From the NCBI GenBank assembly GCA_007695225.1, contig REED01000045.1, positions 24,045 through 88,044 on the forward strand: a stretch of DNA of 64,000 nt, written 5' to 3'. Positions 1 through 7,774 of this stretch are shown in pieces. The stretch comes from Gemmatimonadales bacterium. GTDB taxonomy: Bacteria > Gemmatimonadota > Gemmatimonadetes > Longimicrobiales > Gaopeijiaceae. The position numbers and the translations under genes were made by a program. The number at the start of each line of letters is the position of its first letter. Position 1 is the first letter of the stretch. The notes beneath the pieces were generated by a model. That model made no database searches. It was not told where the DNA came from and saw nothing but the letters and a program-made list of their open reading frames with translations.

Positions 1-309
1 GGCCTGGACACCGGCGGCCAGGACGGGGTCGTCGGCGGTGTGGCCTGAGGCGAGGATGACCCGGGCATAGGGATGCTGAGCCTGGATGTCCTGGACCAGC
101 CGGGTTCCCCAGGAGTCTGGGAGCATGATGTCCAGGATGAGAAGGTCGATGGGCTCCTCCACCTGGCTCGACACCTGCAGGGCCTCTTCCGCGCTTCCTG
201 CCACCAGACATCGATAGCTGGCACGCTTGAGGGTTCTCACGATGAAACCCCGTACGATGGGGTCGTCCTCCACCACGAGAATCAGCGGACCGTCCTCGTT
301 TCGACTCAT
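1..309 (-). CDS. Response regulator receiver protein (partial, C-terminus beyond left edge)
   Basis: The first 103 residues of a two-component receiver domain are present; the rest lies outside the window. The N-terminus reads MSRNEDGPLILVVEDDPIVR, with the acidic pair (VEDD) after the first strand. The expected phosphoacceptor aspartate is in LLILDIMLPDSWG, and a conserved Ser/Thr-type position follows in VILASGHT. Its ATG overlaps the stop of the histidine kinase by four bases (ATGA, 306-309), so the two should be translationally coupled, and this is probably the kinase's partner. Whether an output domain follows cannot be seen. The receiver call is safe; the target is unknown. Confidence 0.85.
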   Translation of the reverse strand, partial: MSRNEDGPLILVVEDDPIVRGFIVRTLKRASYRCLVAGSAEEALQVSSQVEEPIDLLILDIMLPDSWGTRLVQDIQAQHPYARVILASGHTADDPVLAAGVQA

Positions 310-1541
310 CCCATCTCCCCTTCGATGTGGATCTCCGGCAGGTCCAGCACAAAGCTGAACCGGCTCCCCTTTCCCGGTCGACTGTGCACCTGCAACTCCG
401 AGCCCATTCCCTTCAATAGCTTTCGAACGATGGTGAGCCCCAGGCCGGACGAGGAAAAGCGATACCCTCCCTGGTCCACCGCGGGAACGAAGGGCCGAAA
501 GATCCCCTCCGGATCTCCGTCGGGGAGGCCTGGGCCGGTGTCCTCGACCGAGAAGAGGACCCGATCCTTCCCCCTCTTCCCGACCCGGAGGCAAACCTCT
601 CCCTCCTCCGAATACTTCACGGCATTGGTGAGCAGGTTGAGGAGCACCCGGGAAAGGGGGATGGGGTGTCCCTCTCGAAGCCCTCCGCCTTCCTCCCACT
701 CGATCCTGAGTTCCAGTCCCCGTTCATCCGCCATGGGCTGTACCGTGCGACGCACGGGCTCAATCACGTCCTCCACCAGGAATCCCTCGGGGCGGCGGTC
801 ACCGGCGTGCCGTCCGCGGGTGCCCAACTCGATGAAGTCGTTCACCATGGCCAGCATGGTCAGCGACGCCGAGTAGATGAGGGCCAGTTGCTTCGCCTGA
901 TGGGCGTTCACCTCACCGCTCTGGCCGGTCCTCAGGGCGTCGGAGAGGAAGAGCACCGATGTAAGGGGAGAGCGGAGGTCATGACCCACCTCAGCTAGCA
1001 AGTCCCGTGCCTCTGGGCCCGAAAGGGCCACGGACATCCGGTTCTCCCAGTCGGGCTCCAGCGCATCAGCGACCTCCTCGAAGCGGATGAGGCGGTCCAG
1101 CCCGGCCTGCGCCCTGAAGGGGTCGGGCACGGATCGGGCGAGTTCCCGAATGAAGTCTCCCCGAAGTCGCTCCAGGAGCCTGCGGCGGAGCACAACGAGA
1201 GCAGGATCCTCGCTGCGGAGTTCCCGGTCCTGGCCGGCGTCGGGGCGGGCCAGGGTCTCCGCCAGGCGACGGAGGGAACGGCTGAGTTCTCCCTCCTCCA
1301 CGGCATCGGGAAACTCCCGACACCACCCCTCCCGTGTCCGGATGACGGCACGCCGGAGGAGTTCCGCGACCTCCTCCGATCCCCCAGTCCGGGGGAGGTC
1401 GGCAGCTTCCCGGGCCCCGCTGCAGGACTTTGGGGTTGCGCCCTTGCCCGTGCTGCTCCCCTCGTCTCGCAGATGATCCCGATTTCCGAAGGAGGGTGGG
1501 CTCAGTCCCGGGTCCTGGCTCACCCTGATCGGGCTCCCCAC
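306..1541 (-). CDS. Soluble sensor histidine kinase (HisKA + HATPase_c)
   Basis: This is a two-component kinase that should autophosphorylate on a histidine and pass phosphate to a receiver. The HisKA H-box is GHDLRSPLTSV with His at about residue 187. The HATPase domain shows the N-box (LLNLLTNAVKY, Asn about 306), the G1 box (EDTGPGLP, about 333-340) and the G2 box (SSGLGLTIV). No transmembrane or PAS segment is visible in the first 180 residues, which are charged and partly coiled-coil-like, so it is probably cytoplasmic. The start used is a GTG at 1541 with a weak ribosome site, and a later start is possible. It lies 30 bases after the NtrC-type regulator and overlaps the receiver gene by ATGA, so one transcript is likely. 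The signal is unknown. Confidence 0.9.
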   Translation of the reverse strand: MGSPIRVSQDPGLSPPSFGNRDHLRDEGSSTGKGATPKSCSGAREAADLPRTGGSEEVAELLRRAVIRTREGWCREFPDAVEEGELSRSLRRLAETLARPDAGQDRELRSEDPALVVLRRRLLERLRGDFIRELARSVPDPFRAQAGLDRLIRFEEVADALEPDWENRMSVALSGPEARDLLAEVGHDLRSPLTSVLFLSDALRTGQSGEVNAHQAKQLALIYSASLTMLAMVNDFIELGTRGRHAGDRRPEGFLVEDVIEPVRRTVQPMADERGLELRIEWEEGGGLREGHPIPLSRVLLNLLTNAVKYSEEGEVCLRVGKRGKDRVLFSVEDTGPGLPDGDPEGIFRPFVPAVDQGGYRFSSSGLGLTIVRKLLKGMGSELQVHSRPGKGSRFSFVLDLPEIHIEGEMG

Positions 1542-1571
1542 CCGGGCGAGGGACCCGATGGAACTCCTGGT

Positions 1572-3140
1572 TCAGTCGCCAAGGATCTCTTCTCGCGAGA
1601 CCAGATGCTTCTGCATCAGACGGTAGAGGGTCGTCCGATCCACGCCGGCGAGCCGTGCGGCCTGTGACATATTCCCATCGGCCCGTCGGATGATCTCCGA
1701 GAGATAGGTGCGCTCAAAATCGGACATGACCTGGTCCCGGGCCTCGTGATAGGGAGCCTCAAGGAGAGCGTCCGAAATCCCGTTGCCCAGGCCGAAGGAA
1801 TTCTCCTCATCCATGTCGTCCGGCCCTTCCATGGAGGGAATATCCTCGGGACGGACCTCCGTGCCGGGCTCCAGGAGGACCACCGCGTGTTCCATGACGT
1901 TCTGCAGCTCACGGACGTTCCCCATCCAGGGGCGCCGCTGCAGTGCCGTGATACTCTCCGGGGTGAGTGTGGGGACCGTGGTGAGGTCATTGTTCCGGTG
2001 CTTCTTCCAGAACCCCACCAGGAAGTGCTGGGCCAGGACCGGGATGTCCCCGGGCCGCTCCCGGAGGCGGGGGAGGTGGATGGGAACCACTCGCAGCCGA
2101 TAGTAGAGGTCTTTTCTGAGCTCCCCCTCCTTCATTGCCTCGTGAGGGTCCCGATTCGTGGCGGCGACGAACCGGACATTCACCAGGGCGGAAGTGGTGG
2201 TACTTCCCACCCGACGGACCACCCCGTCCTGAATGGCCCGCAGGAGCTTCGCCTGGATGGCCAGGGACATCTCGGTGAGTTCATCGAGAAAGAGGGTGCC
2301 CCCGTTGGCGGCCTCCAGGAGCCCGGGTTTGTCCTGGACGGCTCCGGTGAAGGCGCCCTTGGCATGACCGAACATCTCCGACTCCAACAAGCCCTCAGGG
2401 AGAGCCGCGCAGTTGAGGGCCACCAACTCCCGGGAACTCCGCCGTGAAAGCTGGTGGATGAGTTGGGCCACCAACTCCTTGCCGGTACCGCTGTCCCCGG
2501 TGATGAAGACGGAAGCGTCTGTGGGAGCTACCCGCTTGGCGAGATCGATGGCCTTTCGGAAGGCCGGTGCGTCTCCCAGGACCACGACACCCGCGGACTG
2601 GCCCTTTGCCTTTGCTCCTCTCCTGGGAACCGTATCCTTCCCCTGACCCGTCTCCCGCGCCACCGAGATGGTGTGGCTGGCACGGCCAATGAGGATGCTG
2701 AGCTGGGTGGCGGAGAAGGGTTTTGAGAGGTAGTCCCAAGCACCCGCTCGGAGGGATTCGATGCTGGACTCCACCGTGGGCTTGCCGGTCATCACGATGG
2801 CCAGGGTGTCGGGGGTCCGCTCCCTCAGTTCGGCAAGAACATCCAACCCGCCCACGCCCGGCATGTAGAGATCCAGGAGGGCGATGTGGAAGGGGCGCTG
2901 GCGGATGAGGTGGAGTGCGTCCTCTCCCTTCCCACAACTCGTGACCTGGTATCCGGCTTGCTTCAGAAGACTGGCGCAGCTTTCCCGCACGGTCCGCTCA
3001 TCATCGACGATGAGGATCCGGATGGAGGCGGCCAACTCGGGATTCGACCCAAAGGACTCCCCGCGGGAAGACACTTCGCCCTGGACGGAGCGTCCGCTTC
3101 GGTCCTTCGCAGTGTCGGCCAAATGTGTGCTGTCTTCCAT
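1572..3140 (-). CDS. NtrC-family sigma-54-dependent response regulator
   Basis: This is a transcription activator that should bind upstream DNA and open sigma-54 promoters by ATP hydrolysis. An N-terminal receiver domain (about residues 40-155) has the acidic pair in IVDDE, a phosphoacceptor Asp in LLDLYMPG (about residue 90) and Lys in SKPF. The AAA+ domain has Walker A GDSGTGKE (about 215-222), the sigma-54 contact loop GAFTGA (about 262-267) and Walker B GGTLFLDE. A Fis-type helix-turn-helix ends the protein (NMSQAARLAGVDRTTLYRLM). The ATG at 3140 is preferred over GTG and TTG codons just upstream because CGGAG precedes it. It sits between the degenerate receiver/GGDEF gene and the kinase. 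I saw no convincing sigma-54 promoter nearby, so its targets are probably elsewhere. Confidence 0.94.
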   Translation of the reverse strand: MEDSTHLADTAKDRSGRSVQGEVSSRGESFGSNPELAASIRILIVDDERTVRESCASLLKQAGYQVTSCGKGEDALHLIRQRPFHIALLDLYMPGVGGLDVLAELRERTPDTLAIVMTGKPTVESSIESLRAGAWDYLSKPFSATQLSILIGRASHTISVARETGQGKDTVPRRGAKAKGQSAGVVVLGDAPAFRKAIDLAKRVAPTDASVFITGDSGTGKELVAQLIHQLSRRSSRELVALNCAALPEGLLESEMFGHAKGAFTGAVQDKPGLLEAANGGTLFLDELTEMSLAIQAKLLRAIQDGVVRRVGSTTTSALVNVRFVAATNRDPHEAMKEGELRKDLYYRLRVVPIHLPRLRERPGDIPVLAQHFLVGFWKKHRNNDLTTVPTLTPESITALQRRPWMGNVRELQNVMEHAVVLLEPGTEVRPEDIPSMEGPDDMDEENSFGLGNGISDALLEAPYHEARDQVMSDFERTYLSEIIRRADGNMSQAARLAGVDRTTLYRLMQKHLVSREEILGD

Positions 3141-3294
3141 CAACACTCCGTCGGCTTCCCCCGCCGCGCGGCATGGTTTTCAGGGGACCGTGCGCGTCGG
3201 AATGCAGTGTGTATGCAACACCGTGGAGGAAGAGTACCACGGATGTTTCCCAAAGGGAAGGGAGATCGTTCCCACCCTCGAGGCCGGGTAGCGG

Positions 3295-4296
3295 TCAGCC
3301 AGAGGTACCGGCGCCGTTGGCGATGCCTGCAGCGAATGCGTCGTCGCCCTGACTCCATCGGACCATGCGCTCCCGCCCCACGGCAGCAGACTGGGAGCGG
3401 CGAAGGGCCATGGTGGCTCGACTCAGGAGGTCCATGGGCTCAATGGTCTCCCCGGCGGTAGGGAACGAAAAGAGTCCCGCGCACATCGAGAGTGGCAACT
3501 CCCCCTGCCGCGTAGCGACAAGGGTCAGTTCGTCCATCCCGGAGAGGAACCTTCCGGCCATGGTGACCAATCCGCCCTCGTCGGTGTCAGGGGCCACGAC
3601 GATGAACTCGGTGGGCGTCAACCGGCCCAGGATGTCCGATCGCCGAGAGGCGCTACGGAGGAATTCAGAAACCTGGCGCTCCAGGTCCCGGATGATGCTC
3701 CGCTCCTGGTCGGTACCCAGCGCCGACGTCAGGTCCCGGTCAGGGCCGAGCATCACGCAGGCGAGGGGTCGCTTGTGTCGGCGGGCCTCGGTGGTCTCCT
3801 CCTCGGTCCTCCGGAGGATTCCCTGAAGGGTGTAGAGCCCGGTAGGGCTGTCGAGGATTCCCTCTCCCTGAACCATGTCCGAGCGGGTCTTCGCTTCGGC
3901 GCAGCGGCGTAGGCGAAGGGCGAGTTCCTCCGCATTGGTGGGAAGGCGCAGGGTATCCCAGGCTCCGGCATGGAGATGCTCGATACGTTCCTTCTCCCCC
4001 AGGGAGTGGGTGGTGGTGATGAAGATGGGGGTCACGGAGGAGAATCCCGGGAAACCGCGCAGGCGACGGAGGACCTCCCCGGTGGGAATGTCGGTGAGGT
4101 CGTCACTGAGGAGGACCACATCCGGGCGAAAGGCGCTTGCCTGGTCCAGGACCTCCTGGCCGGAACGGGCCTGAAGGATCTCGAAACCGTTGGGCCCCAG
4201 GATGGAGCCCAGGGTGCGAAGGACCCATTCATCGGGCTCTCCAATCAGCGCGACGAATCGCCGTTCCGGCTCCGGAGCGGGCGCGAACGGTGTCAT
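3295..4296 (-). CDS. Degenerate receiver + degenerate GGDEF protein
   Basis: The 333-residue protein has the length and secondary-structure pattern of a receiver domain (about 10-130) followed by a diguanylate cyclase-like domain (about 150-310), but the key residues are missing. The acidic pair region reads LIGEPDEW, the phosphoacceptor position aligns with Ser in VVLLSDDLTD, and the receiver's conserved Lys is absent (RLPTNAEEL). The place of the GGDEF signature reads LGRLTPTEFIVV, and the phrase SPTGLYTLQGIL matches the usual DxLTGLxNR start of the domain. It is therefore probably neither phosphorylated nor able to make c-di-GMP. It is the first gene of the minus-strand signalling cluster. 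A scaffold or protein-interaction role is inference. Confidence 0.75.
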   Translation of the reverse strand: MTPFAPAPEPERRFVALIGEPDEWVLRTLGSILGPNGFEILQARSGQEVLDQASAFRPDVVLLSDDLTDIPTGEVLRRLRGFPGFSSVTPIFITTTHSLGEKERIEHLHAGAWDTLRLPTNAEELALRLRRCAEAKTRSDMVQGEGILDSPTGLYTLQGILRRTEEETTEARRHKRPLACVMLGPDRDLTSALGTDQERSIIRDLERQVSEFLRSASRRSDILGRLTPTEFIVVAPDTDEGGLVTMAGRFLSGMDELTLVATRQGELPLSMCAGLFSFPTAGETIEPMDLLSRATMALRRSQSAAVGRERMVRWSQGDDAFAAGIANGAGTSG

Positions 4297-4733
4297 CGGG
4301 GACGCTTCCCGTCAGTGCCTGCCTGTCGGTCCCGAACCTGCAAATTGACGCATGGAAACATCAGGATCACCGGATAATCGATACATGTCCGCAACACGTC
4401 CCCTCCTTGGCTTGAAATCCGTCACCCCGGTCCCACGATGGGCATGGGGACGGGACGAACCCTGTATTCCCCGTATCCTCCGACAGGTCCCGAGGTGCTC
4501 GAACCTTTCGCAAGTGAACGGCTTGCGACGAATCAAGTGTTTCTTCTTTCAAGATGTGGGCCAAGCTTCTCCTGTTTCGTTCTCGAGGTGCTTGGGGCGC
4601 CCCGGAGAGAGGGGCTGACAGATACGGGGCGCCCTTCTGGCGAGGACACGCCCCTTTCATTACATCTGACCTTCACGTTGACCCGGCTCCCCCCGCGCCT
4701 GCTGGAGGAAGGGTCATCAGTCTCGGAGGAGCC
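4297..4733. other. Divergent intergenic region
   Basis: About 440 bases separate the start of the minus-strand signalling cluster from the plus-strand small membrane protein, so promoters for both should lie here. A TTGACG at 4345 and a GATAAT at 4373 occur on the plus strand, but their spacing (22 bases) is poor for a sigma-70 promoter. I see no RNA gene, repeat or conserved reading frame. Confidence 0.4.
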
Positions 4734-5108
4734 ATGGGGGTGTTTGACCAGCGCAGGGACGAACTCCGAATCGAGCGGGGGTTCCAGGCGGCCATGCTAT
4801 TCGGAGGCGCCGGCCTGGTGGCCACCTTCTACCTCTGGTTCCGGGGCATCGCCGGGGCTCTGGAGGTCGGGGGACTGATGCTCCTGTGCGGTGCGGCACT
4901 CGGACTTGGCCTCCGGATTCGGGAGGGTAGCGTGGCCTCCGCCACGGGCCTACTTGTCGTGGCCGGGATCGGGCTGGTGATCTCGGTTCTCATCCGACCC
5001 TTCACCTTCGACCTTCTCAGCCTTTTCGTGATCTTCCTCGTCCTGAGGGCGCGACAGGCGGCCGTCTCCATGGAGGCGCGGGAGGCCGGAGCCGCTGGAA
5101 GCCCATGA
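4734..5108 (+). CDS. Small integral membrane protein
   Basis: This is a 124-residue protein with a charged N-terminus (MGVFDQRRDELRIERG) and four predicted membrane segments: AAMLFGGAGLVATFYLWF, VGGLMLLCGAALGLGL, ATGLLVVAGIGLVISVLI and FDLLSLFVIFLVL. It ends in a basic, Ala-rich tail. The ATG at 4734 is chosen because CGGAGGA lies just upstream; the frame stays open further 5' but without a good ribosome site. Its stop overlaps the next gene's ATG (ATGA at 5105-5108), indicating coupled translation with the retropepsin-like protein. I do not recognise the family. Confidence 0.75.
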   Translation: MGVFDQRRDELRIERGFQAAMLFGGAGLVATFYLWFRGIAGALEVGGLMLLCGAALGLGLRIREGSVASATGLLVVAGIGLVISVLIRPFTFDLLSLFVIFLVLRARQAAVSMEAREAGAAGSP

Positions 5109-6292
5109 AGTCTGGAGGACCGCCCACTGCCCCGGGAGCCTTCCTCGGAGCCCCGGTGCCCCCTCGCCGGGGTTCATGGCGGAGAGGAGGTCGGTTCGGC
5201 CTTGCCTCCTCTGGAGTGGGGGCGGCGGTCCTGGGGGCGGCGGCCCTGGGAGTGGCGGTCCTGGGTGTGGCGGTCCTGGGACTGATGGTTCGCGGGGTGG
5301 AGTCGGGAGCTCGGTTCCTTCACGCCCAGGCTCTTCACCCTCAGACTCCCCGATCCCTCCCGGTTGAACTGGATGATCTCCAACTGATCCTGGTGCCGGT
5401 GACGGCGTCGGGTGTGACGCTTCGGCTCCGGCTGGATTCGGGCGGGACCTCATTTCTCTTCACGGGAGCCGTCCAGCGCCTTGGAATTCCGCCGGGAGCG
5501 GCCCCGGAATCGGGCGTTGCACTGCCTGAATTCCAGGAGAGAGCATGGATCCCGGGGCTGGGTGAGGGAGGGGTGAGGCGGGATCCACCGGATACGGGTC
5601 GGGACGGCGTGCAGGAGATCCTGATGCCTGTCCGCCCGGACAGTGGGGAGTGGCCAGGGCTCGACGGCGTGCTGGGTGCCGATTGGCTTCAGGGGCGGAC
5701 CTGGACGTTGGATTACCCCGGACGGCTCCTCCTTCTGCGGAACCCCGGAGACCTTCCGCTCCACGGCCCGGGGGAGCGACTGGATCTCCTGTGGGGGGAC
5801 TTCGGCCATGATCCGCCGGGAGGAATGCCGGGGGATAGGTCCGGAGGTGGGGCAGGTGTTCCGGTGATCCAGGTCGAAGTGGGTGGGGAGTCCCTGCCCG
5901 CTGCCATCCTGACGGCATCCGGCGCGGAACTCACCGAGGCCGCAGTCGGCGCCATGGGCGATCTGCGGGCCGCCCGGCGGGCCATCACTCGGGTGGATGC
6001 ATCCCTGTTCGACGAATGGCGCAGCCGCCATCCGGACTGGACGGTGCTGGAGGGAGCGGAGGAGGGGACCGGGGAGCCCGCGATGGAGATCCGGAATCTG
6101 GGCGTCGCGTCGTCGGAGATTGCGCGTCTCTGGGTCCTCCGTTCAGGAGAGGGAAGGGTGGAGATAGGTGGCGGAGGATCGGTTCCGGAGATGGTACGTC
6201 TCTTCCTGGGCGGAGATGTCCTGAGGGAGTTCCGGCTGACGCTGGATTATGGGGCGGGTGTGGCGGTCTTCGAGCCGGCGGGCTTCCCCTGA
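5105..6292 (+). CDS. Retropepsin-like membrane-anchored protein
   Basis: This 395-residue protein has a basic N-terminus, one long membrane segment (about residues 36-62, AVLG-type repeats) and an extracytoplasmic domain. That domain resembles a retropepsin fold: LRLDSGGTSFLF has the aspartic-protease-like D-S-G, and LDGVLGADWLQGRTWTLDY matches the hydrophobic-hydrophobic-Gly motif with the following strand. A second weaker half (ILTASGAEL, then MVRLFLGGDVLREFRLTLDYG) looks like a duplicated, inactive copy, since it lacks the Asp. It is coupled to the upstream membrane protein and to a tiny downstream peptide. Protease activity is plausible but unproven; it could instead be a non-catalytic aspartyl-protease-like domain. 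Confidence 0.65.
   Translation: MKSGGPPTAPGAFLGAPVPPRRGSWRRGGRFGLASSGVGAAVLGAAALGVAVLGVAVLGLMVRGVESGARFLHAQALHPQTPRSLPVELDDLQLILVPVTASGVTLRLRLDSGGTSFLFTGAVQRLGIPPGAAPESGVALPEFQERAWIPGLGEGGVRRDPPDTGRDGVQEILMPVRPDSGEWPGLDGVLGADWLQGRTWTLDYPGRLLLLRNPGDLPLHGPGERLDLLWGDFGHDPPGGMPGDRSGGGAGVPVIQVEVGGESLPAAILTASGAELTEAAVGAMGDLRAARRAITRVDASLFDEWRSRHPDWTVLEGAEEGTGEPAMEIRNLGVASSEIARLWVLRSGEGRVEIGGGGSVPEMVRLFLGGDVLREFRLTLDYGAGVAVFEPAGFP
5222..5281 (+). repeat. 15-bp tandem repeat, four copies, inside a membrane segment
   Basis: Four near-identical 15-base units of the form GYGGCGGYCCTGGGN run in frame through the anchor of the retropepsin-like gene. They encode repeated A-V-L-G-V type pentapeptides that make up most of the membrane helix. 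Replication slippage here would change helix length by five residues per unit. Confidence 0.85.
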
Positions 6293-6372
6293 TGTTCGCC
6301 GAGGCGTGGGTGAAGCTGCTCCTTGTTTTCCTTCTCTGCGCCGGCCTCCTCTGGGACGCCTTTCGTCGCTGA
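6292..6372 (+). CDS. Possible 26-residue membrane peptide
   Basis: An ATG overlaps the stop of the retropepsin-like gene (TGATG at 6290-6294) and opens a 26-residue frame. The frame starts MFAEAWVKLLLVFLLCAGLL and ends WDAFRR. It has one hydrophobic segment flanked by a negative N-terminus and a basic C-terminus, as in small inner-membrane peptides. It is supported only by coupling and hydrophobicity and could be chance. Confidence 0.35.
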   Translation: MFAEAWVKLLLVFLLCAGLLWDAFRR

Positions 6373-6492
6373 ATTCCGGTCGGGATGGTTCCTCCCGGAT
6401 TCCCGGCCGGGTCCCAGGAACCCAAGGAGAACCAAGTTCATCGAGCCTCGGGGACTGTTCCCCGGCGCTTAGGCTGCGGAGAGTCTGTGGCG

Positions 6493-7341
6493 TCAACCCT
6501 CCGCCGCCGGCCCGCCTTCAACCTGGTGGAGATGGACGTCCCGCTGCGGATAGGGGATGGAGCATCCAGCGGCTTCCAGTTCCAGCTTCATCTGGAGTGT
6601 GAGTTCCCTGCGTACGGCCCAGTAGTCCTCCCGTCGGCACCAGGGACGGACCACGAAATTCACCGAACTGTCCGCCAACTCATCCACCGCCACCAGGGGA
6701 GCCGGGTCGGCCAGGACCTTCTCATGAGCGCTCAGTACCCGTTCCATCACCTCCCGGGCCACCTGGAGGTCGTCGTCGTAGGAGACGCCCATCACCAGAT
6801 CGATCCTCCGGGTTTCGTTGGTGGAGAAGTTCCGGATGGTCTGACCGTAGACCTGCGAATTCGGTATGGTCACGCGTATGTTGTCCCCTGAGTTCAGGGC
6901 CGTGGAGAACATCCCGATCTCCTTGACTGTCCCGGACGTCGAGGCCACCTCCACCCATTCCCCCACATGGAATGGACGAAATAGGAGGAGCATGACACCG
7001 GCGGCGAAGTTGGAGAGGGTGCCCTGCAGGGCGAGACCCACCGCCAGGCCGGCGGCACCCAGCACGGCAATGGCCGATGCAGTCTGGACGCCGATGAGGT
7101 TCAGTACGGCCAGGATCACGAACGCCATGAGGGCCCAGTAGACCATACCGGCAGCGAACGGGATCAGGGTGGGGTCCAGGGAAGAGCGTTCAAGTTGGAA
7201 GTGGAGACCCGCACGGATCCGCCCCGCGACCCACTTTCCCAGAAGAAAGAGGGCGAGTCCACCCAGGGCTCGAAGCCCATATTCCATCACCAGTGCGGTC
7301 AGGGTATTCATGATGCCGACGAGGTCGAAGCTCTGCTCCAT
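6493..7341 (-). CDS. mscS: Small-conductance mechanosensitive channel (MscS family)
   Basis: This protein should form the homoheptameric inner-membrane channel that releases solutes on hypo-osmotic shock. Its 282 residues match the basic MscS size. There are three membrane helices: MEYGLRALGGLALFLLGKWV, then VYWALMAFVILAVLNLIGV, then the pore-lining TM3 with the Gly/Ala pattern ASAIAVLGAAGLAVGLALQG. The conserved beta-domain entry SNFAAGVMLLLFRPFHVGEWV follows TM3, and TIPNSQVYGQTIRNFS is the MscS beta-domain signature. The C-terminal alpha/beta domain ends with PYPQRDVHLHQ. It is convergent with the 5-6 kb operon and stands alone. Close to certain as a family assignment. Confidence 0.95.
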   Translation of the reverse strand: MEQSFDLVGIMNTLTALVMEYGLRALGGLALFLLGKWVAGRIRAGLHFQLERSSLDPTLIPFAAGMVYWALMAFVILAVLNLIGVQTASAIAVLGAAGLAVGLALQGTLSNFAAGVMLLLFRPFHVGEWVEVASTSGTVKEIGMFSTALNSGDNIRVTIPNSQVYGQTIRNFSTNETRRIDLVMGVSYDDDLQVAREVMERVLSAHEKVLADPAPLVAVDELADSSVNFVVRPWCRREDYWAVRRELTLQMKLELEAAGCSIPYPQRDVHLHQVEGGPAAEG

Positions 7342-7774
7342 ATCCGGTTCTCGTGCGTGTGGGGATGAGAAGGTCGTTGAGAGAAGAGGCGATTCTCCGA
7401 ATTGCGACCCCGTCGCAACCCTCGTCCCCTTGCCGAGTTCCGCAGTGGGAGGGGAGGTTCAGGGGCGGCCCTTCTCCCACAGGCGAGGAGCCCGTCTCCC
7501 GGTGCGCCTCTTCGTCCTGGCGGGTGTGGGCGTGGCCCCTTACCCGAGGTCCGGGCACTGGTGGGGTCCGACCGGGAGGACTGGACCCGGGACCGCGGTT
7601 GGGAGCGAGCCCCTGAGGCGACGGTGGCGGGGGGAGGCCGGGTTTCCCTTTCTCCCCTCCCGGCCTTTGGACATATTGCAGGGGCGTCGCGTCTGGGCGC
7701 GCCCAGTCTCTCCGAACCCCACCCACTGACGGCCGAGCCGGACCGGGATCCCGGATCCGACGGGAGGAACTTCC
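7342..7774. other. Intergenic region between mscS and ketosynthase
   Basis: This is a divergent region of about 430 bases without a supportable gene. It contains a perfect 8-bp inverted repeat, AGGCCGGG (7635-7642) and CCCGGCCT (7659-7666), with a 16-base loop. This could be an operator or RNA hairpin in the leader of the ketosynthase gene. No clear -35/-10 pair was found. Confidence 0.4.

Noticed and set aside
3295..4296. Active diguanylate cyclase
   Set aside because: The GGDEF signature is replaced by TPTEF and the receiver residues are also lost, so activity is not supported.
4297..4733. Sigma-54 (-24/-12) promoter linked to the NtrC-type regulator
   Set aside because: No TGGCAC-N5-TTGC-like sequence is present in the divergent region.
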